64,000 nucleotides of DNA from Melanopsichium pennsylvanicum (GCA_900208305.1 OAPG01000002.1:1674001-1738000); one strand, 5' to 3'. Numbered from the stretch's first letter, positions 11,594 to 22,245 are shown. Notes: a model not told the origin generated them from the letters alone. Numbers and translations: made by a program.

Positions 11594-12326
11594 GAGCGCT
11601 TGGTTGAGGTCACAGTATTGTGTGTTTTTTTTTGGGTCGGTGCAATACCAGTCATCTCATTTCAATCAAATTGTGTGTGATTTTAGAGAGTGTGCTAAGG
11701 CTTTGAACTAGGAAGTGAGCGTACTACAGTATACACTGTGAGAACGGCGACTGATTTGCAACACGTCTGAACTGAAGGCAGAGTAGTGTGAGTTCGTGCG
11801 CTTGTGATGGTTTGTCGGTCATCTGGGGGCCTGCACGCAAATCTGCAACGTTGGCTGTAAATCCAGATTCCGGAGGCAGTGCCTCCTTTCATCACTGCAC
11901 CTCAGCGCTAGTGAATGTCTGCCAGATCAGCAGAGGCTTTCGCGCGGAGAAGGCTGTCAGGAAGGTGACCGAGACGGCAAAGCGACAAGTGTATCGGAAT
12001 GTCAAGAAGACGGTCAATTCAAGGCGCTGTATCCACTTGTAGGTTGGTCGTCGTAGGATCGGAATGGCAAGGCTGAACTTAAGCTCATCGATGAGACATC
12101 AGAGAAGACTGACCGAGGACTGCCAAACCTCACACTCAACGACAAAAAGACTGGCCAAGTGATTGTGCATAGGCTAGCGTTCACCTGTCAAGAAACGCAT
12201 TGAAAGCGAAAGCCAGCGCCTTGAAAGGTAAGAACCTGCTTGACCAGTACGTCGACACAAACAGTCATTCCGAAAGCAGCTCCATCTCACGCAGTTTACG
12301 GGGGGATGAGGCCAATCCACGAAGAG

Positions 12327-12370
<44 letters not shown>

Positions 12371-12884
12371 GGGCATCGAAGGAGCGTGGATTTTCGGAAT
12401 TCATTCCTTTTTCCATCCAAAATCGACCAAGCTATGGCAGAGCTCTCGAAAAGCATTCAACCCCGTTGGTTAAATTCTTGAAAGGCGCAGCGAGCCAATC
12501 GATTTTGAATGGAAAAAGGAATAAAGTCACCAAAATTGATCTCAGCCAGGGCACACGACACTCACTCGACCCGCGCATGCACGTCACTCAGCAGAGGCCC
12601 TCCTCGACATCCAGCAGAAATTCATATTATTCACTCCACCTGTTCATTCCTCGTCTCAAGCAAACATCATCATCTTCTCATCGAATTCTTCAAAACCAGT
12701 CTCGACTAAAGTGCGAGGCGTTAGTGTAAGTTGATCATCCTCCAACCCCTCCTTGATCCCCGATGCTGCATGGGGAAAATAGGTTGGCTGACATTTCGAT
12801 GACTTTTCGTTCGGGCGGTGGTATGTGCTATTTGCAGTTTTAGGTCTGTGGAAGTAGTTGCAACGAAGTAAGACGTTGACCAAG
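11594..12884. other. Intergenic region upstream of the CCHC protein gene
   Basis: About 1.3 kb with a long A tract (annotated separately) and no credible gene. GTAAGT at 12726 and TTTGCAG ending at 12837 could bound a leader intron of the downstream gene, because its first coding exon is very short; this is inference. Confidence 0.35.
12327..12369 (+). repeat. A43 homopolymer tract
   Basis: An uninterrupted run of 43 adenines between genes. It could be a remnant of a retroposed poly(A) tail or simple slippage growth; the sequence before it shows no open element. Its exact length in an assembly is uncertain. Confidence 0.8.
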
Positions 12885-13751
12885 ATGTTCCGTCGTAAGG
12901 GATGCTATGTGTAAGTGCTACGATCACGGCCATTTCAGCGTTGATCTGAAGCTCGGACTAACCATGGACCACTCGCCTTTGCCTCGTCTTTTGCATTTGC
13001 ACTCTATGTACTTGCAATCTTATCAGTTGTGGCCAGCGTAAGTCGCTTTTCAAACCAAGCAAACTTACCTTCTCCTTATCTCCCTTCGAGTCACACTGAC
13101 ATTTGTATCACTTTCTTCCTCTCGTCCATCCATATAACAACTTTTTTACTCCTTGTCGGTGCGGGCTGGTGCATCGCAGTGGGTCACCTAGCTGACAACT
13201 GCAGCTACGAGGGTCGTCGATGCTTCAACTGTCTCGAGCCTGGTCACGAATCCTCGGCCTGCGAAGCACCTCGTACTACCGAATCCAAGCAGTGCTACAA
13301 CTGTGGTGGCAAAGGCCACGTCAAAGCAGACTGCCCTTCGATCGACAACTCTCAATGCTACGGTTGTGGAGGTAAAGGTCACGTCAAAGCCAACTGTCCC
13401 TCGGTTGACAACCAGAAATGCTACGGTTGTGGTGGAACGGGTCATATCAAGGCCAACTGTGCCACCGTCAAAGCTGGGGGTGGATTCAAAGGTCGGAAAT
13501 CCATCAACAACAATAACAATAACAACGCAGAGGGTGTGAAATGTCACAGGTGCAACGGTCCCAACCACTTTGCCAGGGATTGCAAAGCTCCCCTCCCCAC
13601 TAACAACGCAGTACCCGCGAGGAAGCCAAAGACTTGCTATACTTGCAACGAGACAGGTCACATTGCCAAAGATTGCCCCCAGACAGCTGTCAAGGCAGGT
13701 ACAATGGCAGAGGCTCCCGGAAGTAACGCTGCAGCCGCTCTCACTGCCTGA
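12885..13751 (+). CDS. CCHC zinc-knuckle protein (CNBP/Gis2/Byr3 type)
   Basis: Exons 12885-12910, 13027-13037 and 13180-13751 give 202 residues. The middle exon is only 11 nt. With it the N-terminus reads MFRRKGCYVCGQLGHLADNC, a perfect C-X2-C-X4-H-X4-C knuckle, which is strong support for the model. Six further knuckles follow: CFNCLEPGHESSAC, CYNCGGKGHVKADC, CYGCGGKGHVKANC, CYGCGGTGHIKANC, CHRCNGPNHFARDC and CYTCNETGHIAKDC, seven in all as in CNBP and Gis2. These proteins bind single-stranded nucleic acid and associate with translating ribosomes and mRNAs. An Asn-rich stretch lies between knuckles 5 and 6. Introns start GTAAGT at both donors and end CAG. Product class is very sure, splice pattern sure. 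Confidence 0.93.
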
Positions 13752-14334
13752 AGCTTCCCCCATGTGCCCTGCCTAGTAGCTAACAGCAGCAGCAGTAGTA
13801 GCGATTTAATTTGCTAGCATGTTGGGATCACATTGCTATTGAGCAAGGCCCCTTTTTTTGATATGAAATCTCTCTCAAAATCACGAAAAAAATGCCCGAC
13901 CGTGGTTGACTGACAAGACTCGTTCCCCCCTGTTGCCAGAGATATCAGGACAAGATCGGGTTTGTGCTCATAACTAACTTGAAACGTCTCAAGAAAAAAA
14001 AAAGGTGTAAAGGCCAAGGGCTTGTTGAAGAGAAGAAAGCTGGCTTGAAAAGAAAAAGAAGAATGTCTTGACCATGAAATCTCCTCCTTCTGCCTCCAAT
14101 CGATGGGCGTCTTTTTCCGATCGATTCTCTTTATTTATATATATATATTTGAACCAATTTTTGACGCAGCTGAACACGTTTGGTTAAACTTCAAGGCTGG
14201 CTGAAAGGACGAGAAAGAATGGAAAAAAATGGACGATTGGAATGCATAAAACAAACAACAACAACAACAAGAGTGTCTGGGTGGGTTAGAGAATGTATTG
14301 GTGTGTTTGTGTGTATAAGGTAAGATATCAAGCC

Positions 14335-14365
<31 letters not shown>

Positions 14366-14677
14366 CTTGGGATCAAGAAAGATGCTTGAGGATTCGAATG
14401 GCAACGCAATGTCTAGGGCTACAATTGAAAAAAAAAGAGGGAAGGGAAAGGGAAAGGAAATCTGGTCTCCCTTATTGTACTTCAAAAGTCTGTGATCCTG
14501 TTTGAAATCGGAAAGGGAGGGTATATTTTAAACAAGGTCACCGACCGCTGAAGAAGAACAAAGGCCATTTTTTTTTAACGTTTTCAAACGAACGTGTGTA
14601 TATTGCATGCCATTCGTGATGTTTATGGTCTTATTTGATTGGTGTGTAGGATGTTGAAACAGGAGCCAGAACTCGTC
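13752..14677. other. Convergent 3' region
   Basis: About 0.9 kb between the ends of the CCHC gene (+) and the uncharacterised 358-residue gene (-). It is AT-rich with many A runs, TATATATATA near 14140 and an A26 tract at 14335-14360. It probably holds both terminators; no gene is seen. Confidence 0.4.
14335..14360 (+). repeat. A26 homopolymer tract
   Basis: A run of 26 adenines in the AT-rich convergent interval. Read from the minus strand it is a T tract downstream of the 358-residue gene. Confidence 0.75.
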
Positions 14678-15754
14678 TTAGTAGACGGAGGCAAACTGTG
14701 AGGTACCACCATAACTGCCCCACTGCTGCTGCTGCTGTGCCGACTTGACATTGGCAAGGTTGGGCCTGACAATCCTCAGCCTTTGCGGAGAGGGAGGCTG
14801 AACAACAAGCGTAGGTGGACTGCTCGAGACATTGCAGCCACTGTCAAGAGGAGCCAAGGAAGTTGGGGACGAAGAAGGGGTTCCGATCGAACCAAAACCG
14901 GCCGTGCTAGCAGATGTGAGCGCTGGCGAGGGAAGATCAGTCTGGAATCCACGCGGCGAGGAAAGCGGGGATGAGAATGCTTCATAACCAGTGTTGCTGA
15001 AAGGGAAGCCGGGGTTGTAATTGCAAGTTTGGGTGAAGTGAGAGGGGCGGATGGGGGTGACTGGAGCACTGCGGCTCAACTGAGCAGCGGCATTGTGGGA
15101 TTGAGAAACGTATTGTTGCAGATCACCGGCTTGAACCTGTTGAGGGTTGTTAAGGGCTGCGACAAGTGCCTCTCTTTCCCTACGGCGTGCGAGACGCTTG
15201 CGCTTCTCCTGAGACATACGAGCACGACCTTTCTTCTTGATCGTGTCAGACTCTGCTCCGCTGAAGCAGCTCTCTGCAGGCGATACGGGCGAAGAGAGAG
15301 CAGGGGAAAGGGGAGCAGTGAGACACCCCCTCTGAGCAGCGAGAGCATTGGTAGAAATCCTCAAACCTCGACTCAGGCTAGGCTCCTCCAGCACATCAAG
15401 CGCGGCTTTGACGGCTGTTTGAGCTGTGTGCATTTCCCAGCCGTCGTAGTTGGAGTCTTCGTTCATAGAAAGTTGCATGGTGGGTGGAGCGATGGGCGAA
15501 GGAGTGCGATAGTTGTACCAAGAGTTTTCGATAGGCATGGCGGTGGTCCAAGGGGAGATAGGACTGTGCTGAGAGACAGGGGACGTGGAAAGGTTTTGTT
15601 CGTCGAGGGATGCGAGAGGCACGTCGAGGAGAAGAGAAAGCACATTGAGTTCCACCTCGGCTGAAGAGGTGGGGACTGATTTAGTGATCATCCTACGTGC
15701 CCATATGGTGGATGAAGCGGCGCTTCCTGGCGCTGGAAGAGGGGAGAAGGACAT
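14678..15754 (-). CDS. Uncharacterised protein with a basic helix-like segment
   Basis: A 358-residue protein that I do not recognise. It is rich in Ser and Pro with many SP/TP sites, and has one conserved-looking hydrophobic segment near residues 34-50 (VELNVLSLLLDVPLASL). Its most ordered part is residues 173-200, KKKGRARMSQEKRKRLARRR followed by EREALVAALNN, strongly basic and likely helical; it could be a nuclear signal or a nucleic-acid-binding region. A Gln run lies near the C-terminus. The frame extends upstream to 16168, but that part is low in complexity, and MSFSPLPAPG at 15754 is the better start. The segment has some bZIP-like basic character, but no leucine zipper follows it. Confidence 0.65.
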   Translation of the reverse strand: MSFSPLPAPGSAASSTIWARRMITKSVPTSSAEVELNVLSLLLDVPLASLDEQNLSTSPVSQHSPISPWTTAMPIENSWYNYRTPSPIAPPTMQLSMNEDSNYDGWEMHTAQTAVKAALDVLEEPSLSRGLRISTNALAAQRGCLTAPLSPALSSPVSPAESCFSGAESDTIKKKGRARMSQEKRKRLARRREREALVAALNNPQQVQAGDLQQYVSQSHNAAAQLSRSAPVTPIRPSHFTQTCNYNPGFPFSNTGYEAFSSPLSSPRGFQTDLPSPALTSASTAGFGSIGTPSSSPTSLAPLDSGCNVSSSPPTLVVQPPSPQRLRIVRPNLANVKSAQQQQQWGSYGGTSQFASVY

Positions 15755-17088
15755 GTCTGAATAAAATTTGCTTGAGGGTCGAGGATTGAGTAAGTTGCTG
15801 AAAAATGTAGAGAGAGGCTGACTGGAGGATGTCAAAATGCTTTGGATCCGTCGATACAGTCGACAAGAGATTGATGCTGAGGTAAGGGCTTTGTGGCGGT
15901 AGCTGATGAGATGATGCTGGAGTTGGAGCTTGGTTAAAAAAGGACGATTCACTTGAGGTTCTTTGTAGCCGAGAAGAGAAGGGAGAGAGAAAAGAGAGTG
16001 TGTATGTATACGTTGGTGTGTGATGACGAGTCCAAAGGGAAGAAGGAAGGTGGAAGTGGGGGCAGTTTTGACCGCTGCAAAATCAAGCAGAGGGCAGGGG
16101 GGGACAGTTGTGCAGAGAGGAGGGGGAGGTATTGAGATATGAGACAGTGTATTAGAGAAGGGAGTCAAGACGATGACATGTCAAAACGATGGTGGATACA
16201 TATATGTCTTGACGTAGGAGGGGATCGGGATCTAAGCGAAGACAGCTGACAGCTCTGCATGGCCAGTCTCGTGGGAAGCAAAGGACAAATCAACAAAGGT
16301 GAAAGCAAGAAAGAGATAGAGGAAGCCAAGCTGTCTCATGGTTGCATGACAGATACCGTACAGTACAAGCAAGAATCAATGTCCGAGACCGAAGTAGGCA
16401 AGTATCAGAGTATGGTATGTTTGGGAGGAGTCAAGCCGATGGTACAGCACGCCCGAGACGGCGGCGCTTGGCGCACATCACAAAGCGTTGGCTGTCAAGG
16501 ACGCAAGACTGACCGGCTCGCAGCTCGAGGAGATGTCGTCGATCATGTCGATCAATGAGGGAGGACAGCGCAGTCTGACAGAATGCTTAAATGTGGATGG
16601 TGAAGGTGCGGACGAGGTAAATATGCATGCCAAACGTCTCGGACATTCGGACGTGGAGTGCGTCGGGCAAGCCAGAGTGAGAGTGCAATATTGGAGAGTG
16701 TATGGCAGCCAAAGAAAGCCTTGCAGCTGGCAGCGGCCTTTCCTGATTCTCGTCTTCTCTTGTTCCGCTGCTCCTCGGTAGCTTATGAGAGGTATATTCA
16801 AATGTCTCAGAGCCTCCTTGACAAGAAAGTTCAGGCTGCTGGCTGCTCAGCAGATAATGGCCTTTTCTTATTCTTCTCTCCATTGCAGCATTGCTCAGTA
16901 CGTAGTGGCCAACCGACCCTCTAATACATGTCACTCAGTACCGCAAACTTAGAGCTCTGGAAGTAGCTGGAATTGCCTTGTACTGCCATACATTCGGATG
17001 AGACCCGACGAGGATTCGTCATCTGATCATTGCTGATTACTGAGGGCTGAGTGGCGGATGCTCAAGCAGCTCGAGTATAGCAGAAACG

Positions 17089-17111
17089 TACTGTAAAGTG
17101 AATTTACCGTA
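17089..17111. repeat. Dispersed palindromic motif, copy 2
   Basis: TACTGTAAA, a short GTGA spacer, then ATTTACCGTA: an imperfect inverted repeat of the same type as at 36752-36771. Confidence 0.5.
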
Positions 17112-17600
17112 CAGAGTGTATTAAACAGCTGTGGGTCGGCCAGCGAGTGACTGCAACTTGTTGTGCCTCGGATACCGCTTAGAATCAGTCAACGAAATGT
17201 ACCGCGCCTGTTCAAGACGCGTGCCAAAGATGAAAGAGGGGATGCGCGTGCCTGCACGGTTCTCGGAGAAGCCGCAATGCCTCGATATTCACTGCTGCTT
17301 TTTGGCCTGTCTCAATTCGAAGTTGCATTTTAGCCCATTTGTTTCCAACCCAGCCAGAGGTGTTGGTCTCGGTTCGACCCTGAAAACTATCCAAGTGTTC
17401 GCTGCTCTGTCTTATTTGATCCTGCTCGTCATTGCTTCCGAGATGCTTCCTCGATGAAAAGCAAGCCATCCCGCTCAGCACAGAAGATGGAAGCAGTCCG
17501 AAGCTCCTTTCCTTTCTCATGCCAGCACAGTCCTGTCATATAGGCGTGGCGTGGCGTGAGCGCATCGACAAAGGATGCCGAGTGTTCGACGAACAAAAGC

Positions 17601-17623
17601 TACAGTAAATTACATTTTCAGTA
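17601..17623. repeat. Dispersed palindromic motif, copy 3
   Basis: TACAGTAAATTACA, a short T-rich spacer, then CAGTA. It shares the TACAGTAAAT core with copy 1. Confidence 0.45.
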
Positions 17624-18834
17624 CTGACGCGCTTGGACGTTGGTCATTGCTGTCAAATGTGAGCGCTTCGGCATTCTCGCTGCATCTCGGTCAGAGACTA
17701 ACACATGCTGTGAGGCTAATCAATGCTGTAGTGTAAATACAGCTGGATGACTCTACTTGCGCAGCTCAGCCTTGGCCCTCTCTCTCCCTACTAGTGCAGC
17801 AATCTGGCTGCCCGGCTCTTTCTCCTCGATGTCGTTTACAAGCGTACTATACAGTAAGAGCTGATCGCCTTACTCGACTTCTTTCGCGAGTCCGCTCTGT
17901 GTGCACGGACATGAGACAGTTAGCCTCACCAAGTTGACGCTTTGAAACGACCGCATATCCGCTACAAAGTGTCGTTGCAAGAGTGCAGTTTGGTGAACTG
18001 ATAAATCAGGTCGTAACCGTCCTTTCGACTGCCTGTCATGGGCTAGTTTGTGGTTGTGCCGCCGCAGCGGTTTGATTATTTTGACACTGTTGCGAGTCCG
18101 TTGACTTGTGAGAAATATGTCTAGCCTGTTTTCTAGTCCTTTGCGAGAAATCTCAGAGTCGAAATTGTGTACCAAAAACGGATGCACTTTGCATCGGGAT
18201 TCGATCGGGAGAAGAGCGTCGTTTGCGAGAGGCGATCAAGAATGCAGGTCCGACGCAACTTGGACAAAGCAAGGCGCCTTCCATATCCCCTTTCCAGGGG
18301 TCTCTGCGCAGAACAAATATTCGCCCCAGCCGCTGCCAGAAATCCGCAATTTCTATCGAATTACAGTACTGGAGCATACAAGCGAGGCTTTCGATCCGAC
18401 TCGAGGACAGACAGATTTTCCCTGCCACGAGCTCAGGTCAAAGTGGTGGGTCAAAAGAGTTCCATCATGGAGACGTGGCGTATGGGGCAATGCTTCCTTC
18501 AAGGCGTCACTTGTGTTTGAGGTGTTGAGCCAGTTGACTCAATGTCACAGCTCGTTTGTACAGGCTGCGTCGAAACCGTACTCCACGAGATGTCTAGGAG
18601 CCCTCTCTCCTGTGTTTTCCGGAAGACTGCAGTACATTATAGGGTCATCAGGTGTGGTGAGACTGATATAGCTGAATATAATTATGTAAGCATTACCATG
18701 CCTGGACTCGAAGGTCCTTCTCCACATTCGTTGGTTGCAGCCGCTTTCTTCTTGCCGCAAATTGGTCACTAGCCTCACCTCAACACCTTCATCCAAACAC
18801 TTCGCACATCTCTTACTCTTATCCCATATCCAAC

Positions 18835-19394
18835 ATGCTGAACCGCGCACTTCGTACGACTGTACCTGTACGTCGCAACCTTACCTCGACTCCAAGCCGA
18901 ACTTTCACCAGCACCCCATTGGCCTTGAAGGTATACGACAATGTCGATGCTGAAACCTTTAAATCGCGCGTACTCGCGCCTTCAGCAGCCGATGCAGACA
19001 CTCCGGTGCTAGTCGACTTCTTTGCCACTTGGTGTCAGCCTTGCAAACTTCTCTCTCCAGCACTTAGAAAAGTGGCTACACAACCCGACGTTGTGGGTGG
19101 TAAGCAAGTGGACTTGGTGACGATCGATGTGGATATCCACCAGGATATCGCGCGCGAGTTCAAGGTATCGGCCATGCCCACGGTCGTTGCTATGAAGAAT
19201 GGAAAGGTAAGTATAACACGTCCAACCGTACGGAGCGATATGCAGAGCAGGGCGGAGAAGAGAATTTGATCGTGACTGATCGATGACCTTTTCTCTTGTA
19301 ATTTGTGATGCGGGGGGACCAACAGGTACTCGATGGATTCGTCGGCATGCTTCCTGAGAAAAAGGTCATCGAATTTGTCCAGAATCTCAAGTAA
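18835..19394 (+). CDS. Mitochondrial thioredoxin
   Basis: Exons 18835-19206 and 19326-19394 give 146 residues; the intron begins GTAAGT and ends AACAG, in phase 0 between K124 and V125. Residues 1 to about 32 (MLNRALRTTVPVRRNLTSTP...) have the Arg/Ser/Thr-rich, acid-free character of a mitochondrial presequence. The thioredoxin fold follows: VLVDFFATWCQPCKLLSP (redox pair C67/C70), VDIHQDIAREFKVSAMPTVV with the cis-proline, and GMLPEKKVIEFVQN at the end. The active site is WCQPC rather than the usual WCGPC, which may alter redox potential or partner choice. It reduces protein disulphides with a thioredoxin reductase. It is convergent with RRN3. Confidence 0.92.
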
Positions 19395-19403
19395 TCGTCC
19401 CTT

Positions 19404-19437
19404 CTGTACGGCCGTATATTCTGTACGGCCGTATATT
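19404..19437. repeat. Tandem 17-bp repeat with palindromic core, x2
   Basis: Two exact copies of CTGTACGGCCGTATATT lie 9 bp after the thioredoxin stop. Each contains the near-palindrome TACGGCCGTA. The position between convergent genes suggests a 3'-end or terminator role, which is inference. Confidence 0.6.
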
Positions 19438-19686
19438 GGAATGAATCGGGACTAAGATCGCGAAAATGTAGCAGAATCACCTCGGCAGTCACACTGTAGA
19501 ATGCAAAGAAGGATTAAATGCGACCGATTGGGGTCGACTATGGTTACAAATGTGCGCGGTGGTATGAATGCAGCTGCGATGCTGAACGGTGTGCGAGCAG
19601 AGAGTGACGAAAATCAACAAGTACGACGGGTGATCCGCTTCGGAAGTGCCGAAGTTTCAGCAAAGGAATGAGAGGCGGCAGTCCGA

Positions 19687-22245
19687 CTAGAGGTACGGGC
19701 TAATGCTCATCGCCTCGACTTGGGAAACGAACGACGAGCTGTTGCCTTCTTCCTCGTCATCCTCAGTCCCACCGTCATCAGTCTCCTCTCCGTTGTTCCT
19801 GCCTTTCCCATTCGAGCCGGGAATGGCTACACCGCCGCCAGCCTCGTTACGTCTAACGTCATCCGCTTCATCATCATCTTCCTCGGACGATGAGTCATCT
19901 CCATCCTCATCAGGAGCCACTTCGGACCATTCCCGATACAGTGGCTCAATGAACGATGCCGACGATTCGAGCTTGTATGGGTCAAAGGGGAAGAATGATT
20001 CCAGCACCGAAGCGGTGGTGACTGCCTTGGATTTTTGTTCTAGCTCCTCCGGTCGTGGTGTGTCGCGATCACTGCCGTCATGACTCATGGGTGTGGCTGA
20101 GCCAGAATTGTCAAGGTGAATGCGGTTGAGGGATGCAGAGCGAGAGACGAGGCTGCTCCGGTTGCCCCGAACGCTGCGGTTGTTGGCTTCGATGATCGAA
20201 TAGCAGTACAGGAAGCCCGTATGCTGAGCAATGCGTGCAAATTGCTTGACTACGTTCGCTGAGCAGTACTTGAGCGGATTGAGTCTGGACGTAACTGCTC
20301 TCTGCAGCGAGGTGAGCCCATCGCACCACGCTTCGGCACCGAACTGGCCAAGACTGCCCACACTGTCGTGCATACCTCCGCCAATCTCGTCGGCATCCTG
20401 GTAGTCGAGGTCGTCAACGCCTTGCTCGTCATTGGTAGTCTTAAGATCTCTCCATCGGAAGCAAAAGATGTAGAATGCTGCCTGCACCACCGAGTAAAAG
20501 ACCGAATGCGTGCTCGATCCTGGCGCTGCTGAGCTGAGCTCTGTATCTGTGCGGCTGCTCTCGTCAATATGCGCATCTAAAAAGGCGCACAGATTGTACA
20601 GCACGACGCGCGTTGTGTGTCCGTCAACATACGACGCTCTGCTGACGAAGCTTGCGACGTAACCAGCTGCCGCAGATCGGATCACCGCTGATTCCTCCTT
20701 TTCTCCCATCTCGACTCTTCGACTATACAGGCTTTTCTCGAGTAACACGCCGAGGAAGAAGTCTGAGAACTCGGGATCGAGCGAATTGAACCAAAAGAGC
20801 AAGAACTGCACGTGCCGGGATCGGAAAGTGGGCAAAATGTTGCGTGCGAAGATGGACAGCAATGTGTGGAAGAGGTTCCGGCGATTAGTGTCGGCGTTCA
20901 TTGGAGTGTTGTTTGCTTTGCTGAACGAGAGGCTGGTAGTGCCAGCGACATATTGCGCGTCGAGCTTGCGTAGATGCTCAAAGAGGGCAATCATGATGGC
21001 ATCGAGCTTGGCTACCGATTCGCGGATGCGCCGCATCGATCTCTGAAGGTCCTCCTGAGTGCGTTTCTGTTCGTCTGTTGCCACATTCTGATCGTAATTC
21101 TCGTCCGAAAGGTCGGAGAGGTTGTCTGCAAAGTCTCCTTCATCGCTGTCGTCGTCATCGTCGGAGCTGTCTGCATCGTCAATATCGTCCAGAGCCTGCT
21201 CGAATGGATCCTCAAAATCTAATCCGAGCTCCTCGGCTTCTTCGTCGTCAAACTCGTCGAGTTCGACCTGGATCTCGACGTCAAGCTGAATGGCGCGGTC
21301 GATGACAGCCCCGAGGATGGCCTCGGAAAGCTCAGCGCAATACTCGCTGACATGAAGGATGTTGCGCATGTATACGAGCTGATCAGAGCGGTGGACCATC
21401 TTGTGCGGCAGGAATTGCACAAGGAGAGGGCCGAGAACACCTGGTAGTGTTGGCACGACACTCAGAAGCGAACGAATGAGGAGATGGACTCGCTCATAGA
21501 CTTGCCTGCGTTTGAGTGTGGAGACGGACCTCTTGCCAGTTTCGTCGGAAAACTGATAAGGGAGCCACTCCAGACGATATGAGAGGGCCTTTGTAGCTTT
21601 TGTTAGGATGATCGAGAGCCATTCGCTTCGGGCACTGACGAGACTGCAGACGAATTTGATCCACATCTGGGCAAAGCTCTCGTCCATGGAGGTCCACGGC
21701 AGAGCAAAGATGCTCTCGACCAGCTTGGAATGCGATCTGTCCAGGTCTGACACTACATGGGAGAGTGCAGCCAGTAAAGAGCGGAGGGAAGAGATGGATG
21801 CGCCAGATCTGCCGGTGGAAGGCTCTGCGAACTGAACCAGAAGCTCGTAGTATGAGCCTGTGTTTCCCTTCTCCTTTTCCGAGAGCGCATTGATAACAAA
21901 GCTGAGGTACATTCCCTGGTAGTTGGTGGAGGTACTGCCCAATGAATTGATGGCAGCCATGCTACCTGGTGGTGGCGCCTTCTTCGAAAGGCTGGAACGA
22001 AGTGGCTTCATTGGTGTGGAGGGTGAAGGCGATGAAAATTCGGATTCATCAGATGCAGAGCTGCGACGCTTTGAAGGCGAAGGTGGCACGACATTGATAT
22101 CGGCAAGGCTGGATTGTGAGGCTCTCTTCATGATGTCAGCGGTTGGGGCAGTCTCTATAGGACTTTTAAGCGAGCGTATTCGTGATGATGTCTTGGATGG
22201 CAGTGGCGCGATGTCTCGAGCTCGAAAAGGCTCGACGGACGGCAT
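19687..22245 (-). CDS. RRN3: RNA polymerase I initiation factor Rrn3
   Basis: An 852-residue protein of the Rrn3/TIF-IA family, which binds free Pol I through its Rpa43 stalk and makes it competent to start rRNA transcription. After about 100 residues of Ser/Pro/Lys-rich sequence come the HEAT-like helices, with family-like lines such as YQGMYLSFVINALSEKEKG, LVESIFALPW, VHLLIRSLLSVVPTLPG and NILPTFRSRHVQFLLFWF. An acidic stretch (EFDDEEAEELGLDFEDPFEQ, then a run of Asp) sits in the position of the phosphoregulated acidic loop. The tail holds CSANVVKQFARIAQHTGFLY, ESFFPFDPYKLESSASFIEP and a long acidic end. The frame continues upstream without an ATG; MPSVEPFRAR at 22245 is the first ATG. No intron. 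Confidence 0.9.
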   Translation of the reverse strand: MPSVEPFRARDIAPLPSKTSSRIRSLKSPIETAPTADIMKRASQSSLADINVVPPSPSKRRSSASDESEFSSPSPSTPMKPLRSSLSKKAPPPGSMAAINSLGSTSTNYQGMYLSFVINALSEKEKGNTGSYYELLVQFAEPSTGRSGASISSLRSLLAALSHVVSDLDRSHSKLVESIFALPWTSMDESFAQMWIKFVCSLVSARSEWLSIILTKATKALSYRLEWLPYQFSDETGKRSVSTLKRRQVYERVHLLIRSLLSVVPTLPGVLGPLLVQFLPHKMVHRSDQLVYMRNILHVSEYCAELSEAILGAVIDRAIQLDVEIQVELDEFDDEEAEELGLDFEDPFEQALDDIDDADSSDDDDDSDEGDFADNLSDLSDENYDQNVATDEQKRTQEDLQRSMRRIRESVAKLDAIMIALFEHLRKLDAQYVAGTTSLSFSKANNTPMNADTNRRNLFHTLLSIFARNILPTFRSRHVQFLLFWFNSLDPEFSDFFLGVLLEKSLYSRRVEMGEKEESAVIRSAAAGYVASFVSRASYVDGHTTRVVLYNLCAFLDAHIDESSRTDTELSSAAPGSSTHSVFYSVVQAAFYIFCFRWRDLKTTNDEQGVDDLDYQDADEIGGGMHDSVGSLGQFGAEAWCDGLTSLQRAVTSRLNPLKYCSANVVKQFARIAQHTGFLYCYSIIEANNRSVRGNRSSLVSRSASLNRIHLDNSGSATPMSHDGSDRDTPRPEELEQKSKAVTTASVLESFFPFDPYKLESSASFIEPLYREWSEVAPDEDGDDSSSEEDDDEADDVRRNEAGGGVAIPGSNGKGRNNGEETDDGGTEDDEEEGNSSSFVSQVEAMSISPYL

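Larger units (their letters stand above)
15755..18834. other. Gene-poor interval with palindromic motif copies
   Basis: About 3.1 kb with only random-looking short frames on both strands. Several TACAGTA/TACTGTA motifs cluster here (16358, 17089, 17601, 17726, 17843 and 18363 regions). The first part should hold the promoter of the minus-strand 358-residue gene, the last part that of the thioredoxin gene. Confidence 0.4.

Noticed and set aside
15755..16168. N-terminal extension of the 358-residue protein
   Set aside because: Composition is leader-like (Pro, Leu, His and Ser from pyrimidine-rich DNA), and the internal ATG at 15754 gives a more protein-like start.
17365..17385. GGTTCGACCC resembles a tRNA B box
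   Set aside because: No T-stem pairing and no matching A box at the right distance.
18108..18671. 187-codon plus-strand frame
   Set aside because: Does not begin with ATG, resembles nothing, and is overlapped by equally long frames on both strands.
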